Origin: Phyllobacterium sp. OV277
GTDB lineage: Bacteria > Pseudomonadota > Alphaproteobacteria > Rhizobiales > Rhizobiaceae
Length of the DNA: 64,000 nt
NCBI RefSeq assembly: GCF_900104355.1
Contig: NZ_FNIY01000001.1
Location: forward strand, 310,001-374,000
Direction of reading: 5' to 3'
Of the stretch, positions 35,816-43,543 are shown piece after piece. Made by a program: the position numbers and the translations under genes. Under the pieces are notes generated by a model. The model did no database searches, had not been told where the DNA came from, and saw nothing but the letters and a program-made list of their open reading frames with translations. Position 1 is the first letter of the stretch; every line of letters starts with the position of its first letter.

Positions 35816-36471
35816 TGGGGACTGCTCTGGAACACCATAATAACAAAAAACTAAAGGCATCAGCGGCAATTGGAGGTCTTTTCGCCACTGGAACTGCCAA
35901 CCGAACAAAACAGATAAATAACGCAGGCAAGCAGGTTTCTTTTCTCTTCGCGGGCTTGTGCCTCTGCATGTCAATTTTTTCGGGTACATCTTTTGCCAAT
36001 GATGACCCTGCGGTCATTCAAATGCAGGATGCATCCGGCGGTGCTTTGGCGACCTTCACCCAGGAAAAACTCCGTCAGGAGTTTCCCATGCATGATCTGG
36101 TGACGGAGACCCCCTGGACCAATGGCGTGAAAATCCATTTCCGTGGCCCTTCGGTGAAGGAAATGGTGACCAAGTACAAGATTGCGGACAAGCCCAACCT
36201 CGAAGTTGCTGCATTCGACAATTATATTATAAAAATCACCATGGAAGAGGTGGTTGAGTTTGCGCCTATCATTGCACTCGAACAGGCCTGCACAGATACC
36301 GACAAGCAAAGCGGCGTCTGCACGAAGGATCAGGATTTCAGGCCTTTATCACTCGATGATGGCGGGCCGTTCTATATTGTCTGGCCGCTGGGTAAACTGC
36401 CAAAGCCCTATATCCCGGCACGTAACTCCATATGGGTCTGGTTTGTTACTTCGATCCGCCCGGCCGATTGA
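35812..36471 (+). CDS. Exported protein resembling the oxidoreductase molybdopterin-binding fold
   Basis: A 219-residue protein whose first 40 residues are polar, followed by a hydrophobic signal-like segment (VSFLFAGLCLCMSIFSGTSFA) and a periplasmic domain. The domain sequence (ATFTQEKLRQEFP, TETPWTNGVKIHFRGPSVKEMV, FDNYIIKITMEEV, PFYIVWPLGKLP) resembles the sulfite-oxidase-type molybdopterin-binding fold, but I see no cofactor cysteine in the usual position. Placed between a response regulator and a histidine kinase, it is more likely a periplasmic sensor or ligand-binding partner than an enzyme. It overlaps the regulator stop by four bases; the kinase starts 12 bases later. Confidence 0.7.
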   Translation: MMGTALEHHNNKKLKASAAIGGLFATGTANRTKQINNAGKQVSFLFAGLCLCMSIFSGTSFANDDPAVIQMQDASGGALATFTQEKLRQEFPMHDLVTETPWTNGVKIHFRGPSVKEMVTKYKIADKPNLEVAAFDNYIIKITMEEVVEFAPIIALEQACTDTDKQSGVCTKDQDFRPLSLDDGGPFYIVWPLGKLPKPYIPARNSIWVWFVTSIRPAD

Positions 36472-36483
36472 AACTGACTGAAC

Positions 36484-37716
36484 ATGAAGCTGGATAAGTA
36501 CCTCGACCCGCTCTTTTACATCATCCTGATCGGAGCGGCCCTGCTCTGTGTCTGGTCGTTTGTGCGCGCGGATCTGTACCGTATCCAGACCAATGAAATC
36601 ATGAGTCAGACCTTTGAGGTTCAGGTTCGCGCTTCACAGGCACGCGAGAAGATTGCCAGCATCAAGGGTTATCTGATGCTCGCCACCAGAACGGGCGATC
36701 CTGAGCCGCGTCTGATTCAGGAAGTGACCCTGATGAATTTCAACCTGAAATCACTGGATCAGCTCGACTACGCAGACCGGTTTCTCGATGCGCCTGATAT
36801 CGCTTCCCTGAAAAAGACGATCCTGACAGTCGACACGGTCTTGACCCCGCAGATCAAGGCAAGCCAGTTCGACAAGGCGTTGAAAACCGTACAAACCATC
36901 GAAACGGATATTTTCCGCACCGCCGGGTCGACCTTGGCCCATAGTATTACCCTGCAGGGCACCGCCACCATCGCTGCCGATGTTGCCAGAAACAAGCTTC
37001 TGGGTGCAGCTGGCGCGCTGATCCTCGCCGGACTGCTCATCCATCAGCGCAGCCTTCTGGCCCGCCGCAAGGACCAGCATATCCGCTCTTTCTCCGCATT
37101 GTTTGCCCATATGACGCGCACGCGCATCGCCGCATTGCGCCTGTTTCTCGGCTATGTCGGCAACAATGCCATTCCCTCTTCGGAAATGACCGAGGCAGCC
37201 CGCAGCACGATTGCGGAACTGGAAAGCATCAATGAGGGCCTGATGATGATCGGCCACTCCAAGACGCAATTCAAGAAAGTGCCCTTGGGCGATCTGCTAG
37301 CGGACATTGTGTCGAAGAGCCCGATCAACCTGCAACTCGACATCGAACAGGCCGCGCGCAAATCACTTATTCCCGCGTCGCAGTTTCATCTCATCATTGA
37401 CGAACTGGTCCGCAACGCCACCAATGCCGTCGCCACCCGGACTGATCCGGTCATTGCGATCAGAGCAAGCGTCAACCGCCGCTTTCTGCAGCGCCCGCAA
37501 CTGGTACTGGTTGTTGCTGACAACGGCATCGGCATGAGCCCCTCCACGTTGGCGAAAGCCAAGGAGCCATTCTTTTCGACCAAGGCAGGTGTCCATCTTG
37601 GCCTTGGCCTGACGAACTGCATGGAACTGGTGAAAACCATGACGGGAAAGCTGAAAATCACATCGGTCCCCGATGTCGGCACGACCGTGCGCATCAGCTA
37701 CGGGCTTGATAGTTAG
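36484..37716 (+). CDS. Membrane sensor histidine kinase with atypical phospho-acceptor region
   Basis: A 410-residue kinase with two membrane helices (about 12-30 and 174-194) flanking a periplasmic helical domain of about 140 residues. The ATP-binding domain is typical: N box ELVRNATNAV, G1 VADNGIGM, F box KEPFFSTK and G2 GVHLGLGL. The expected H box (HE-x-x-x-P) is missing; the only candidate is FAHMTRTRIAALR, so the phosphorylated histidine is uncertain. It follows the periplasmic protein by 12 bases and is the likely partner of the response regulator. Confidence 0.85.
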   Translation: MKLDKYLDPLFYIILIGAALLCVWSFVRADLYRIQTNEIMSQTFEVQVRASQAREKIASIKGYLMLATRTGDPEPRLIQEVTLMNFNLKSLDQLDYADRFLDAPDIASLKKTILTVDTVLTPQIKASQFDKALKTVQTIETDIFRTAGSTLAHSITLQGTATIAADVARNKLLGAAGALILAGLLIHQRSLLARRKDQHIRSFSALFAHMTRTRIAALRLFLGYVGNNAIPSSEMTEAARSTIAELESINEGLMMIGHSKTQFKKVPLGDLLADIVSKSPINLQLDIEQAARKSLIPASQFHLIIDELVRNATNAVATRTDPVIAIRASVNRRFLQRPQLVLVVADNGIGMSPSTLAKAKEPFFSTKAGVHLGLGLTNCMELVKTMTGKLKITSVPDVGTTVRISYGLDS

Positions 37717-37827
37717 TCTCGAACTGATTTTTGAACTCGATTGTTCGAATTCGACACAACCCAGGATAGCTTTCTTCACTTGTTTCAGGCTTGAATGCCG
37801 GTGCTCGCAACTGACCCGGCGGAAACA

Positions 37828-38571
37828 ATGAACATCTACAACCTATGGATGACCAGATTCGGTGCGCTTTCGCCATTGAGGCAAGTCGCGATCATGGTTG
37901 GCATGGCCACCATCTCGTCAGATATCATGGCTGTCAGCGCATTTTTCGTCATTGGCCTCGAAACGCCCCATCGCGTGGCCGCTGTTACAACAGGCATCGT
38001 CGTTCTCGTCAGCCTGCCGCTCGGCGCATTTCTGGTCGGGCTGAATTACAAATTGAAGCAGCTTGCCGAACAGCTCGATCTCGACTCGCGCCGGGATGAT
38101 TTGACTGGTCTGCTCAACCGGGCCGAGTTTTACCTGCAGACACAGCAACTGTTTGCCACATCCCGCCCCATCGACAGTGCGGGCGCCCTCCTCTACATCG
38201 ACGCCGATTACTTCAAGGCCATCAATGATCGCTTTGGCCATGCCACTGGCGACGGCGTCATTCATGAGCTTGGCCGGGTCATTAAATCCAGCATCGGCGA
38301 GCGGGATTTGGCCGCGCGGATTGGCGGTGAAGAATTCACCGTCTTCCTCGCCGATGCGGATCTTGGCCGCGCCAACTGGATAGCCCATAAAATTCTGATC
38401 GCCACCCGCGCTATTGGCAGGGAACTCGGGCTTGAGCGAACCACGATCACCGTCAGTATCGGTATTTCCCTGCACACACCGGGCCAGTCACTGGAAGAGA
38501 CATTGGCGATTGCCGATAAATATCTCTACTCCGCCAAACATCAGGGCCGAAACCGGGTCGTTTATGGCTAA
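37828..38571 (+). CDS. Membrane diguanylate cyclase (GGEEF)
   Basis: A 247-residue cyclase with two N-terminal membrane helices (about 21-43 and 52-74), a short coiled linker and a GGDEF-family domain. The active site reads ARIGGEEFTVFLADAD, which is catalytically competent, and DDLTGLLNRAEF and DADYFKAINDRFGHATGD are intact. Unlike the GGDEF protein at 24930, the inhibitory RxxD is absent (GERD). It lies 111 bases after the kinase gene on the same strand, so it may be an output of that system. The ATG at 37828 was preferred; one 11 codons upstream is possible. Confidence 0.9.
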   Translation: MNIYNLWMTRFGALSPLRQVAIMVGMATISSDIMAVSAFFVIGLETPHRVAAVTTGIVVLVSLPLGAFLVGLNYKLKQLAEQLDLDSRRDDLTGLLNRAEFYLQTQQLFATSRPIDSAGALLYIDADYFKAINDRFGHATGDGVIHELGRVIKSSIGERDLAARIGGEEFTVFLADADLGRANWIAHKILIATRAIGRELGLERTTITVSIGISLHTPGQSLEETLAIADKYLYSAKHQGRNRVVYG

Positions 38572-38580
38572 AAGCCTTTT

Positions 38581-38976
38581 CTATTTGCCGGTCATTTGGA
38601 TCAGCTGAATCAGGTTTCCGCATGTATCGTCAAACACCACCATCCGGACTGGTCCGGCATCCATTGGCTCGACAGTGAACGATACGCCGAGGTCACGCAG
38701 CCTGCGATACTCCGCATCGATATCATCCACCTGAAACGAGGTTGCCGGGATACCATCCGCGACAAGGGCGTCCTTGAAGGGCTTGGCTGCCGGATGTTCG
38801 CTCGGCTCCAGCAGCAGTTCTGTTCCCTCCGGGTTTTCGGGCGAAACGACCGTCAGCCAGCGATGTTCGCCGCCAAGGGGGATATCGTGCTTCACGGTGA
38901 AGCCAAGGATTCGGGTGTAGAAGTCCAAAGCCTTTGATTGATCGTCTACCAATACACTGGTGACATAAATCCTCAT
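38581..38976 (-). CDS. VOC-family (glyoxalase-like) protein
   Basis: A 131-residue protein with two beta-alpha-beta-beta-beta units of the vicinal oxygen chelate fold (VTSVLVDDQSKALDFYTRILGF and FQVDDIDAEYRRLRDLGV, ending DDTCGNLIQLIQ). Family members bind a metal and act on thiol adducts, or bind drugs. The start at 38976 has AGGAGG upstream. It is 13 bases downstream of an ArsR-type repressor gene on the same strand, so the pair forms a self-regulated operon. Similar ArsR-VOC pairs are common in rhizobia; the substrate is unknown. Confidence 0.88.
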   Translation of the reverse strand: MRIYVTSVLVDDQSKALDFYTRILGFTVKHDIPLGGEHRWLTVVSPENPEGTELLLEPSEHPAAKPFKDALVADGIPATSFQVDDIDAEYRRLRDLGVSFTVEPMDAGPVRMVVFDDTCGNLIQLIQMTGK

Positions 38977-38989
38977 GGTGGTTTTCCTC

Positions 38990-39280
38990 CTAAAGATGTT
39001 TGCGAAGCCATAGAGCCGCTGCCGCCTGCAACGGAATGAGATCGATGGAATGAATTTTGGTTCGCCCAGACCATGAAACATGGAGCAGTCCAGCTTTCTC
39101 AAGCGTATCGAGATGCTGGGTGATCGCCTGCCGGGACAGGGCTTCCCCATCCTCCGCAACCGACAGCGCACAGATGTGGAACAGCGATTGATCGGGGCGC
39201 TCGCGTAATCGGTCTATGATCCTGCGCCGCGTCGGGTCGGCAATCGCCTTGAAAATCCGATCGAGTTGCTCATCATCCAT
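38990..39280 (-). CDS. ArsR-family winged-helix repressor
   Basis: A 96-residue regulator. DDEQLDRIFKAIADPTRRRIIDRLRERP and EALSRQAITQHLDTLEKAGLLHVSWSGRTKIHSIDL are the ArsR/SdpR winged helix. The CxC metal motif of arsenic sensors is absent (LFHICALSV only), so it probably senses something other than arsenite. The ATG at 39280 was preferred over an upstream TTG. A perfect 18-bp palindrome ten bases before the start is the probable autoregulatory site. The VOC gene follows. Confidence 0.9.
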   Translation of the reverse strand: MDDEQLDRIFKAIADPTRRRIIDRLRERPDQSLFHICALSVAEDGEALSRQAITQHLDTLEKAGLLHVSWSGRTKIHSIDLIPLQAAAALWLRKHL

Positions 39281-39290
39281 GCCGAATAAA

Positions 39291-39308
39291 TGCAATAATA
39301 TTATTGCA
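39291..39308. promoter_or_regulatory. Operator of the arsR-VOC operon
   Basis: TGCAATAATATTATTGCA is a perfect 18-bp palindrome immediately upstream of the arsR-type start. ArsR repressors bind such AT-rich 12-2-12-like palindromes at their own promoters. Confidence 0.75.
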
Positions 39309-39525
39309 TGTCAAGGGATCGGTGGAAGAGAGAGCGGATAGTTGCGCGTCTGTCGAACCACGCATGATGGATTTTGCAATTCATGGATAAAAGGGCGCCT
39401 ATGGCAGCCTCATCAAGAAGCTTGCATATCGTAACATATAGAGTTACATGAAATGCGATAACGGCTGTCTTCCACCCCCTGCTGGCCCTTTTACCGCAGC
39501 GGTGAAGCCTCGAACGGAGATGCAG

Positions 39526-40200
39526 ATGTCATCGTTTTCCAATCCCGATATCGTTTCGGGATATGCGGCCAGAACCGCGCAACTTGTGCCGGGCCTTCAC
39601 GACCTGCACCGGATGACTGGTCTGCTTCTGGCAGAGCGGGCTCCCGCCGATGCGCGCGTTCTGGTTCTCGGGGCTGGCGGAGGAATGGAACTGGGCGTGC
39701 TCGCGCAGATGCAGCCGCACTGGCGTTTCGATGGCGTCGACCCCTCTGCCGAGATGCTTCAACTGGCCAGAACCAATCTCGGTGCGCAGGCCTCTCGCGT
39801 TGCGTTCCACGAGGGCTATATCGACAGTGCGCCCGAGGGCCCATTCGACGCCGCAACCTGTCTTTTAACACTTCACTTCCTGCCGGAAGAGGAACGGCGT
39901 CAGACGCTGCGGGCGGTCCAGCAGCGACTGAAGCCCGGCGCGCCATTTGTCGCCGCGCACCACAGTTTCCCCAATGAGGGGGCGGAATTGGACAAATGGC
40001 TCGCACGCTACGCGGCGTTCGCGGCGGCAACTGGGGCTCCTATATCCCTGACTGCGAACAGTATCAGAACCATGAAGGAGCGATTGCCTGTTCTTTCTCC
40101 CGCTATGGACGAAACCATCCTTCGCCAAGCGGGATTCTCGAATATCGAGCTATTCTACGCCGGTTTCACATTCAGGGGCTGGGTCGCTTACAAGAGTTGA
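39526..40200 (+). CDS. Class I SAM-dependent methyltransferase
   Basis: A 224-residue methyltransferase. Motif I is VLVLGAGGGMELGVLAQ, motif II has the acidic GVDPSAEML and motif IV DAATCLLTLHFL, all in the usual order for the Rossmann-like fold. KPGAPFVAAHHS and the C-terminal FYAGFTFRGWVAYK complete it. The substrate is unknown. The start at 39526 follows CGGAGA at five bases; the frame is open 26 codons further. A small inverted repeat GTAAC-N7-GTTAC (39431-39447) lies upstream and could be an operator. Confidence 0.88.
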   Translation: MSSFSNPDIVSGYAARTAQLVPGLHDLHRMTGLLLAERAPADARVLVLGAGGGMELGVLAQMQPHWRFDGVDPSAEMLQLARTNLGAQASRVAFHEGYIDSAPEGPFDAATCLLTLHFLPEEERRQTLRAVQQRLKPGAPFVAAHHSFPNEGAELDKWLARYAAFAAATGAPISLTANSIRTMKERLPVLSPAMDETILRQAGFSNIELFYAGFTFRGWVAYKS

Positions 40201-40224
40201 CCGCGGACTGCACCCCACCTCCTT

Positions 40225-40350
40225 CCGTCATCCTCGGGCTTGACCCGAGGACCCACAGCTAAAGAGTTCCATTGAACTTGATTGCTCGTGCTTTCAGATC
40301 ATGGGTCCTCGGGTCATCCTCGGGTTAAACCCGAGGACTGAGGATGACGG
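40225..40350. repeat. Palindromic intergenic element, copy 1
   Basis: Outer arms CCGTCATCCT (40225-40234) and AGGATGACGG (40341-40350). Inner arms GACCCGAGGACCCA (40242-40255) and TGGGTCCTCGGGTC (40302-40315) flank a 46-bp core (40256-40301). A degenerate copy of the outer unit of the second element follows at 40404-40460. The flanks match copy 2 in direct orientation, but the core is inverted. Confidence 0.9.
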
Positions 40351-40488
40351 AGTGGGGGTGATGCAAGGGAGCCAAGTTCTGCAACCTTTGTTCTGCAACC
40401 TTCGCGATTAGCGTTGCATCCACTCAAGCCCCTCATGGTTGTTATGTCGAACCGCGAACCAACAGATGTGCAAATCTCTCTTTAATGA

Positions 40489-40812
40489 TTAGCGCTTTAA
40501 AGGTGGCTTGCCCTCAGCATATTCAAACGCTTCGCCCGGCCCCTGATCGAGGAAAAGCAGTGGCGGGTTATCTCCCACCTGCTTTATGTGGCTGATGATA
40601 TGAACCCGGTTTTGCTTATCCTTATGAACTGAATAAACAAGTTCGCCATCCAGCCCTTTGTCTGCCCGCTTGCTCTCGATCCTGAACCGCATGGTCATCG
40701 CCAACAGCCCCAGCACAAAGGCAGGCGGAATGATCAGCCATATTGCCTTGATCAAATCAGGTGAGGATTGAAACGTATCAAGCAGATGAGCCCAGAAATT
40801 GTAGTCGGTCAT
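40489..40812 (-). CDS. Hypothetical protein with one membrane helix
   Basis: A 107-residue protein with one membrane helix (LIKAIWLIIPPAFVLGLLAMTMRF, about 20-43) and a charged C-terminal half (ELVYSVHKDKQNRVHIISHIKQVGDNPPLLFLD, ending KPPLKR). I do not recognise the family. The ATG at 40812 has GGAG five bases upstream, which supports real translation. It sits between the two copies of the palindromic element and just downstream of the possible 6S-like RNA on the same strand. Confidence 0.65.
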   Translation of the reverse strand: MTDYNFWAHLLDTFQSSPDLIKAIWLIIPPAFVLGLLAMTMRFRIESKRADKGLDGELVYSVHKDKQNRVHIISHIKQVGDNPPLLFLDQGPGEAFEYAEGKPPLKR

Positions 40813-40880
40813 GCGCACTCCCTTGTTTCACGAGGAAAGCGGCCACCCGAGGATTATCCTCTGGTGACCGGGGAGCTAGA

Positions 40881-41055
40881 AAGTCGCACACAGACGACCG
40901 CCACGGCCTTTAAGCCGAAGCTCTGGACATACGCCGAGGCCTCCCCGGCCATAGGGCTGAGGAGGTGCCTTTGCGGTCGACACCGACCGCTGTATGCGAG
41001 GTTTCTAGGCCCCAAGACCAATCCATTTCGACCGGTCTCAACGCAGACCATAGTG
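40881..41055 (-). ncRNA. Possible structured small RNA, 6S-like
   Basis: No protein frame here makes sense, yet the minus strand can fold into a long, mostly paired rod. The ends pair (GACCG with CGGTC, extended by wobble pairs outward), GGCCU pairs with AGGCC further in, and GCAUAC pairs with GUAUGU around an apical region with the hairpin GCGGTCG-GTGT-CGACCGC. An open internal bulge between paired arms and a length near 175 nt fit the 6S RNA that binds RNA polymerase. A CATAAT -10-like box lies upstream. This is a structural guess by eye; another ncRNA or the leader of the next gene is possible. Confidence 0.42.
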
Positions 41056-41124
41056 GGAAAATTATGCAGGTGGAAGGGGTTAGAGTGTCGGTTTGCAGGG
41101 TTATTAGTGGGTGGGGTGGGGTGT

Positions 41125-41181
41125 GTGGTTCGTGGTTCGACAAGCTCACCATGAGGGGCTTGGGTGGATGCAACGATAATC
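41125..41181. repeat. Left arm of large inverted repeat
   Basis: 57 bases containing GTGGTTCGACAAGCTCACCA and the following ATGAGGGGCTTGGG. It is the reverse complement of 41443-41499 with only two mismatches (55/57 by eye). A related but degenerate unit is at 40404-40460. Confidence 0.9.
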
Positions 41182-41250
41182 ACATAGATTGCAGATCAAA
41201 ATGGTTGCAGCGCAAAGGTTGCAGAACCTAACTCCCTGCACCCCTCTTTC

Positions 41251-41375
41251 CGTCATCCTCGGGCTTGACCCGAGGACCCATGATCTGAAAGCGCGAGCAA
41301 TCAAGTTCATTGGAACTCTTTAGCCGTGGGTCCTCGGGTCATCCTCGGGTTAAACCCGAGGACTGAGGATGACAG
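41251..41375. repeat. Palindromic intergenic element, copy 2, with inverted core
   Basis: Same left flank (CGTCATCCTCGGGCTTGACC) and right flank as copy 1 in direct orientation, and the same 14-bp inner arms (41267-41280 and 41327-41340). The 46-bp core between them (41281-41326) matches the reverse complement of the copy 1 core at 43 of 46 positions. It sits at the centre of the larger inverted repeat 41125-41499. Confidence 0.9.
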
Positions 41376-41442
41376 AGAGATGAGAGCTATAGGATGACGG
41401 AGTGGGGAGTGATGATGGGGAGCCATAGTCTGCAACCTTTGC

Positions 41443-41499
41443 GATTAGCGTTGCATCAACCCAAGCCCCTCATGGTGAGCTTGTCGAACCACGAACCAC
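41443..41499. repeat. Right arm of large inverted repeat
   Basis: Reverse complement of 41125-41181 with two mismatches. Together the arms and the palindromic element between them form a 375-bp nested palindrome. Confidence 0.9.
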
Positions 41500-41600
41500 G
41501 AACAACACTCCACCAACCCTCTCCGCAAAATGGGAGAAGAGCGAAACCACAGCGCTAAAAGCAGGAAGCGGAGCATTGGCCCCGCTTGCTGTTATCAGAT

Positions 41601-42446
41601 TTAGCTCTTCAGGCGGGAATTGCAGAGGCTGTAATAGCCGCCGCCCTTCTGAATCCACTTGAGGCCGCCAAGCGTGTTGTTCTGCTTGTTGGCATAATAC
41701 TGTTCAAGGCATGTATGCATACGGGCCTTGCCAGCGCTTTCAGTGGAGTATTTGGCCGAAACGGCCTTCGGGAAACCAACGCCCGCTGGAGCTGCCGTCG
41801 TGGCTGCTGGCGGCTCATCCTTATAGGTCGCTGTCTGAGGTGTTGGAGCAGTGTCATCATTGGTAGCAGCGGCGGAAGCGCCGGAGCTGCACTGTGCCTT
41901 GCGGAAATCATTCCACTTCTGGCCACCAAGTGTGCCTGCCGTCTTGGCAGCCTGATACTTGGCACTGCATTCCTTCATCGTCAGGCCGCCACCGGCGCTG
42001 GCATCTGCTGGAGCAGTGGCTGTCTTGGTCGGTGCGGCGGCTGGAGCAGCTGCTGCCGCATCACCACTGCACTGGGCCTTGCGGAAATCATTCCACTTCG
42101 CGCCGCCAAGTGTACCTGCCGTCTTGGCAGCCTGATACTTGGCACTGCACTCCTTCATGGTCAGGCCGCCACCTGAATCAGCGGGGGCAGCAGCTTTCGG
42201 CGCTGCGGCTGTTGTCTTGGCGGCTTTGGTTGGAGCAGCCGGGGCCGGAGCCGCAGCTGCAGGCGATGCATCCGCACATTGCGTCTTGCGGAAATCATTC
42301 CACTTCGCGCCGCCAAGTGTTCCGGCAGTCTTGGCTGCCTGATACTTGACGCTGCACTCTTTCGCCGAGAGCGCGTAGGCCGGTACAACCGTAAACGATG
42401 CGGCACCGATAATTCCGGCAAATATAAGATTCCGGGTCATAGACAT
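41601..42446 (-). CDS. Secreted protein with triplicated cysteine module
   Basis: A 281-residue exported protein: signal peptide (cut after AYA, about residue 25), then three near-identical modules of the form KECSxKYQAAKTAGTLGG plus KWNDFRKxQC, separated by Ala/Pro/Lys/Thr-rich linkers, and a fourth diverged module at the C-terminus (HTCLEQYYANKQNNTLGGLK ... LCNS). Each module has one Cys at either end, probably a disulfide. The layout resembles PsiF-type repeats. Copies 2 and 3 are also nearly identical in DNA, so the array grew recently. Function unknown. GAGGGAG precedes the ATG at 42446. Confidence 0.82.
   Translation of the reverse strand: MSMTRNLIFAGIIGAASFTVVPAYALSAKECSVKYQAAKTAGTLGGAKWNDFRKTQCADASPAAAAPAPAAPTKAAKTTAAAPKAAAPADSGGGLTMKECSAKYQAAKTAGTLGGAKWNDFRKAQCSGDAAAAAPAAAPTKTATAPADASAGGGLTMKECSAKYQAAKTAGTLGGQKWNDFRKAQCSSGASAAATNDDTAPTPQTATYKDEPPAATTAAPAGVGFPKAVSAKYSTESAGKARMHTCLEQYYANKQNNTLGGLKWIQKGGGYYSLCNSRLKS
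41890..42364 (-). repeat. Intragenic DNA repeats in the cysteine-module gene
   Basis: Two 104-bp copies at 41890-41993 and 42070-42173 are exactly 180 bp apart and differ at about seven positions; a more diverged copy ends near 42364. They encode the repeated cysteine modules and could expand or contract by recombination. Confidence 0.85.
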
Positions 42447-42802
42447 TTTTGAACTCCCTCAATTTCAACAGTGCACATTCAGAAACTGGCACCAACCATG
42501 GTTTCCCCCCGAAACCCATAGTCTTCCCATGTGATGAAATGATTATGGCTTAAATTGGAGAAGTAACCAACAGGAATTACGCATGCAGAATATTCAAAAT
42601 ATCTGACAGAATATTACAGAATTTCAAAGAATTATACCAAAGTCTTATCAAAATACTGCCGTAATACCCACATAAAGACAGCAACAAGAAAATGGCCTTT
42701 CAAAAGAGAAAAACTGTCCATGCGAAGAATCGGGCGCCCTCCGTCACCCTTAACCGTGAGTTAACAATCTGAAGTTGTTAAACTGATCCTTGGTGAGAAG
42801 AC
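42447..42802. other. AT-rich intergenic region
   Basis: About 355 bases of AT-rich sequence between divergent genes. It holds the promoter regions of the cysteine-module gene and of the hemolysin III gene. I see no gene, RNA or clear operator. Confidence 0.4.
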
Positions 42803-43534
42803 ATGAACGGCGAGGCATTTACGCAGCCGGACTTTTCGTTGTTATATGACGCCAAGGAAAAACTCTTCGATCAGGAAAAATCGTTGCATCCATCATCCGC
42901 CCGCCCGCTGCCTGCGCCTGTCTTTCGTGATTACACCGTCGCCGAACTCTGGGCTGACGGAGTGGTCCACATAATGGGTGTGACCTTGGCCATATCAGGA
43001 GCGATTCTCCTGTTCGCCTTCGGGCCGAAAGAACCCGCAACCTATGCGGCTGTAGCCATCTACCTTGCAACGCTCGTCCTCTCCATGGCGCTTTCGGCGA
43101 CATACAACATATGGCCGATTTCGCCTGTTAAAGCCCTTTTGCGGCGTTTCGATCATTCGGCAATCTATCTGCTGATCGCGGGCACCTACACGCCGCTTAT
43201 GGCAAAAAGCGGTACGTGGTGGCTGCTATCCACTGTCTGGGCCATTGCCATCGCGGGCGTGCTGTTGAAACTTTTAATGCCCAACCGCTTCGACCGGCTG
43301 TCTATCGTGCTTTATCTGGCATTGGGCTGGAGTGGCGTCGCCGCCTATCAGGAACTGACAACAGCGCTGTCAGCCACAGTGCTGTGGCTGATTCTCGCCG
43401 GTGGCCTCGTCTATTCCCTTGGGGTGATTTTCCATGTTCTTGAGCGGCTGCCATTTCACAACGCGATCTGGCATGCCTTCGTTCTGACTGCGGCAAGCAT
43501 TCATTATGCCGCCATTTGCACGGCTGTCGCCTAG
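42803..43534 (+). CDS. Hemolysin III family (PAQR-like) membrane protein
   Basis: A 243-residue inner-membrane protein with seven helices after a 45-residue soluble N-terminus. The conserved PAQR/HlyIII motifs are all visible: ELWADGVVHIMGV, SATYNIWP, RRFDHSAIYLLIAGTYTPL, ALGWSGVAAY and, at the end, ERLPFHNAIWHAFVLTAASIHYAAI, which carry the His/Asp/Ser residues thought to bind a zinc ion. The family may have ceramidase-like hydrolase activity; the name hemolysin is historical. The GST gene starts ten bases after it. Confidence 0.92.
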   Translation: MNGEAFTQPDFSLLYDAKEKLFDQEKSLHPSSARPLPAPVFRDYTVAELWADGVVHIMGVTLAISGAILLFAFGPKEPATYAAVAIYLATLVLSMALSATYNIWPISPVKALLRRFDHSAIYLLIAGTYTPLMAKSGTWWLLSTVWAIAIAGVLLKLLMPNRFDRLSIVLYLALGWSGVAAYQELTTALSATVLWLILAGGLVYSLGVIFHVLERLPFHNAIWHAFVLTAASIHYAAICTAVA

Positions 43535-43543
43535 GGAAACAAC

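Larger units (their letters stand above)
40813..41600. other. Repeat-rich intergenic region
   Basis: About 790 bases without a protein gene. From left to right: a stable hairpin at about 40848-40872 (ACCAGAGGATAATCCTC-type arms in reverse), the possible 6S-like RNA (40881-41055), a 57-bp inverted-repeat arm (41125-41181), the second copy of the palindromic element (41251-41400) and the matching arm (41443-41499). Frames that can be read through the repeats encode only repeat-derived peptides. Confidence 0.7.

Noticed and set aside
40854-41231. Several frames of 87-109 codons encoding strings such as HGELVEPR and MVSLSNHE
   Set aside because: They are translations of the repeat arms and of the possible RNA; such peptides recur wherever the repeat occurs and are not genes.
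41890-42364. CRISPR-like regular repeats
   Set aside because: Repeat units are about 100 bp, in frame and coding for protein modules; spacing is unequal (180 and about 207 bp).
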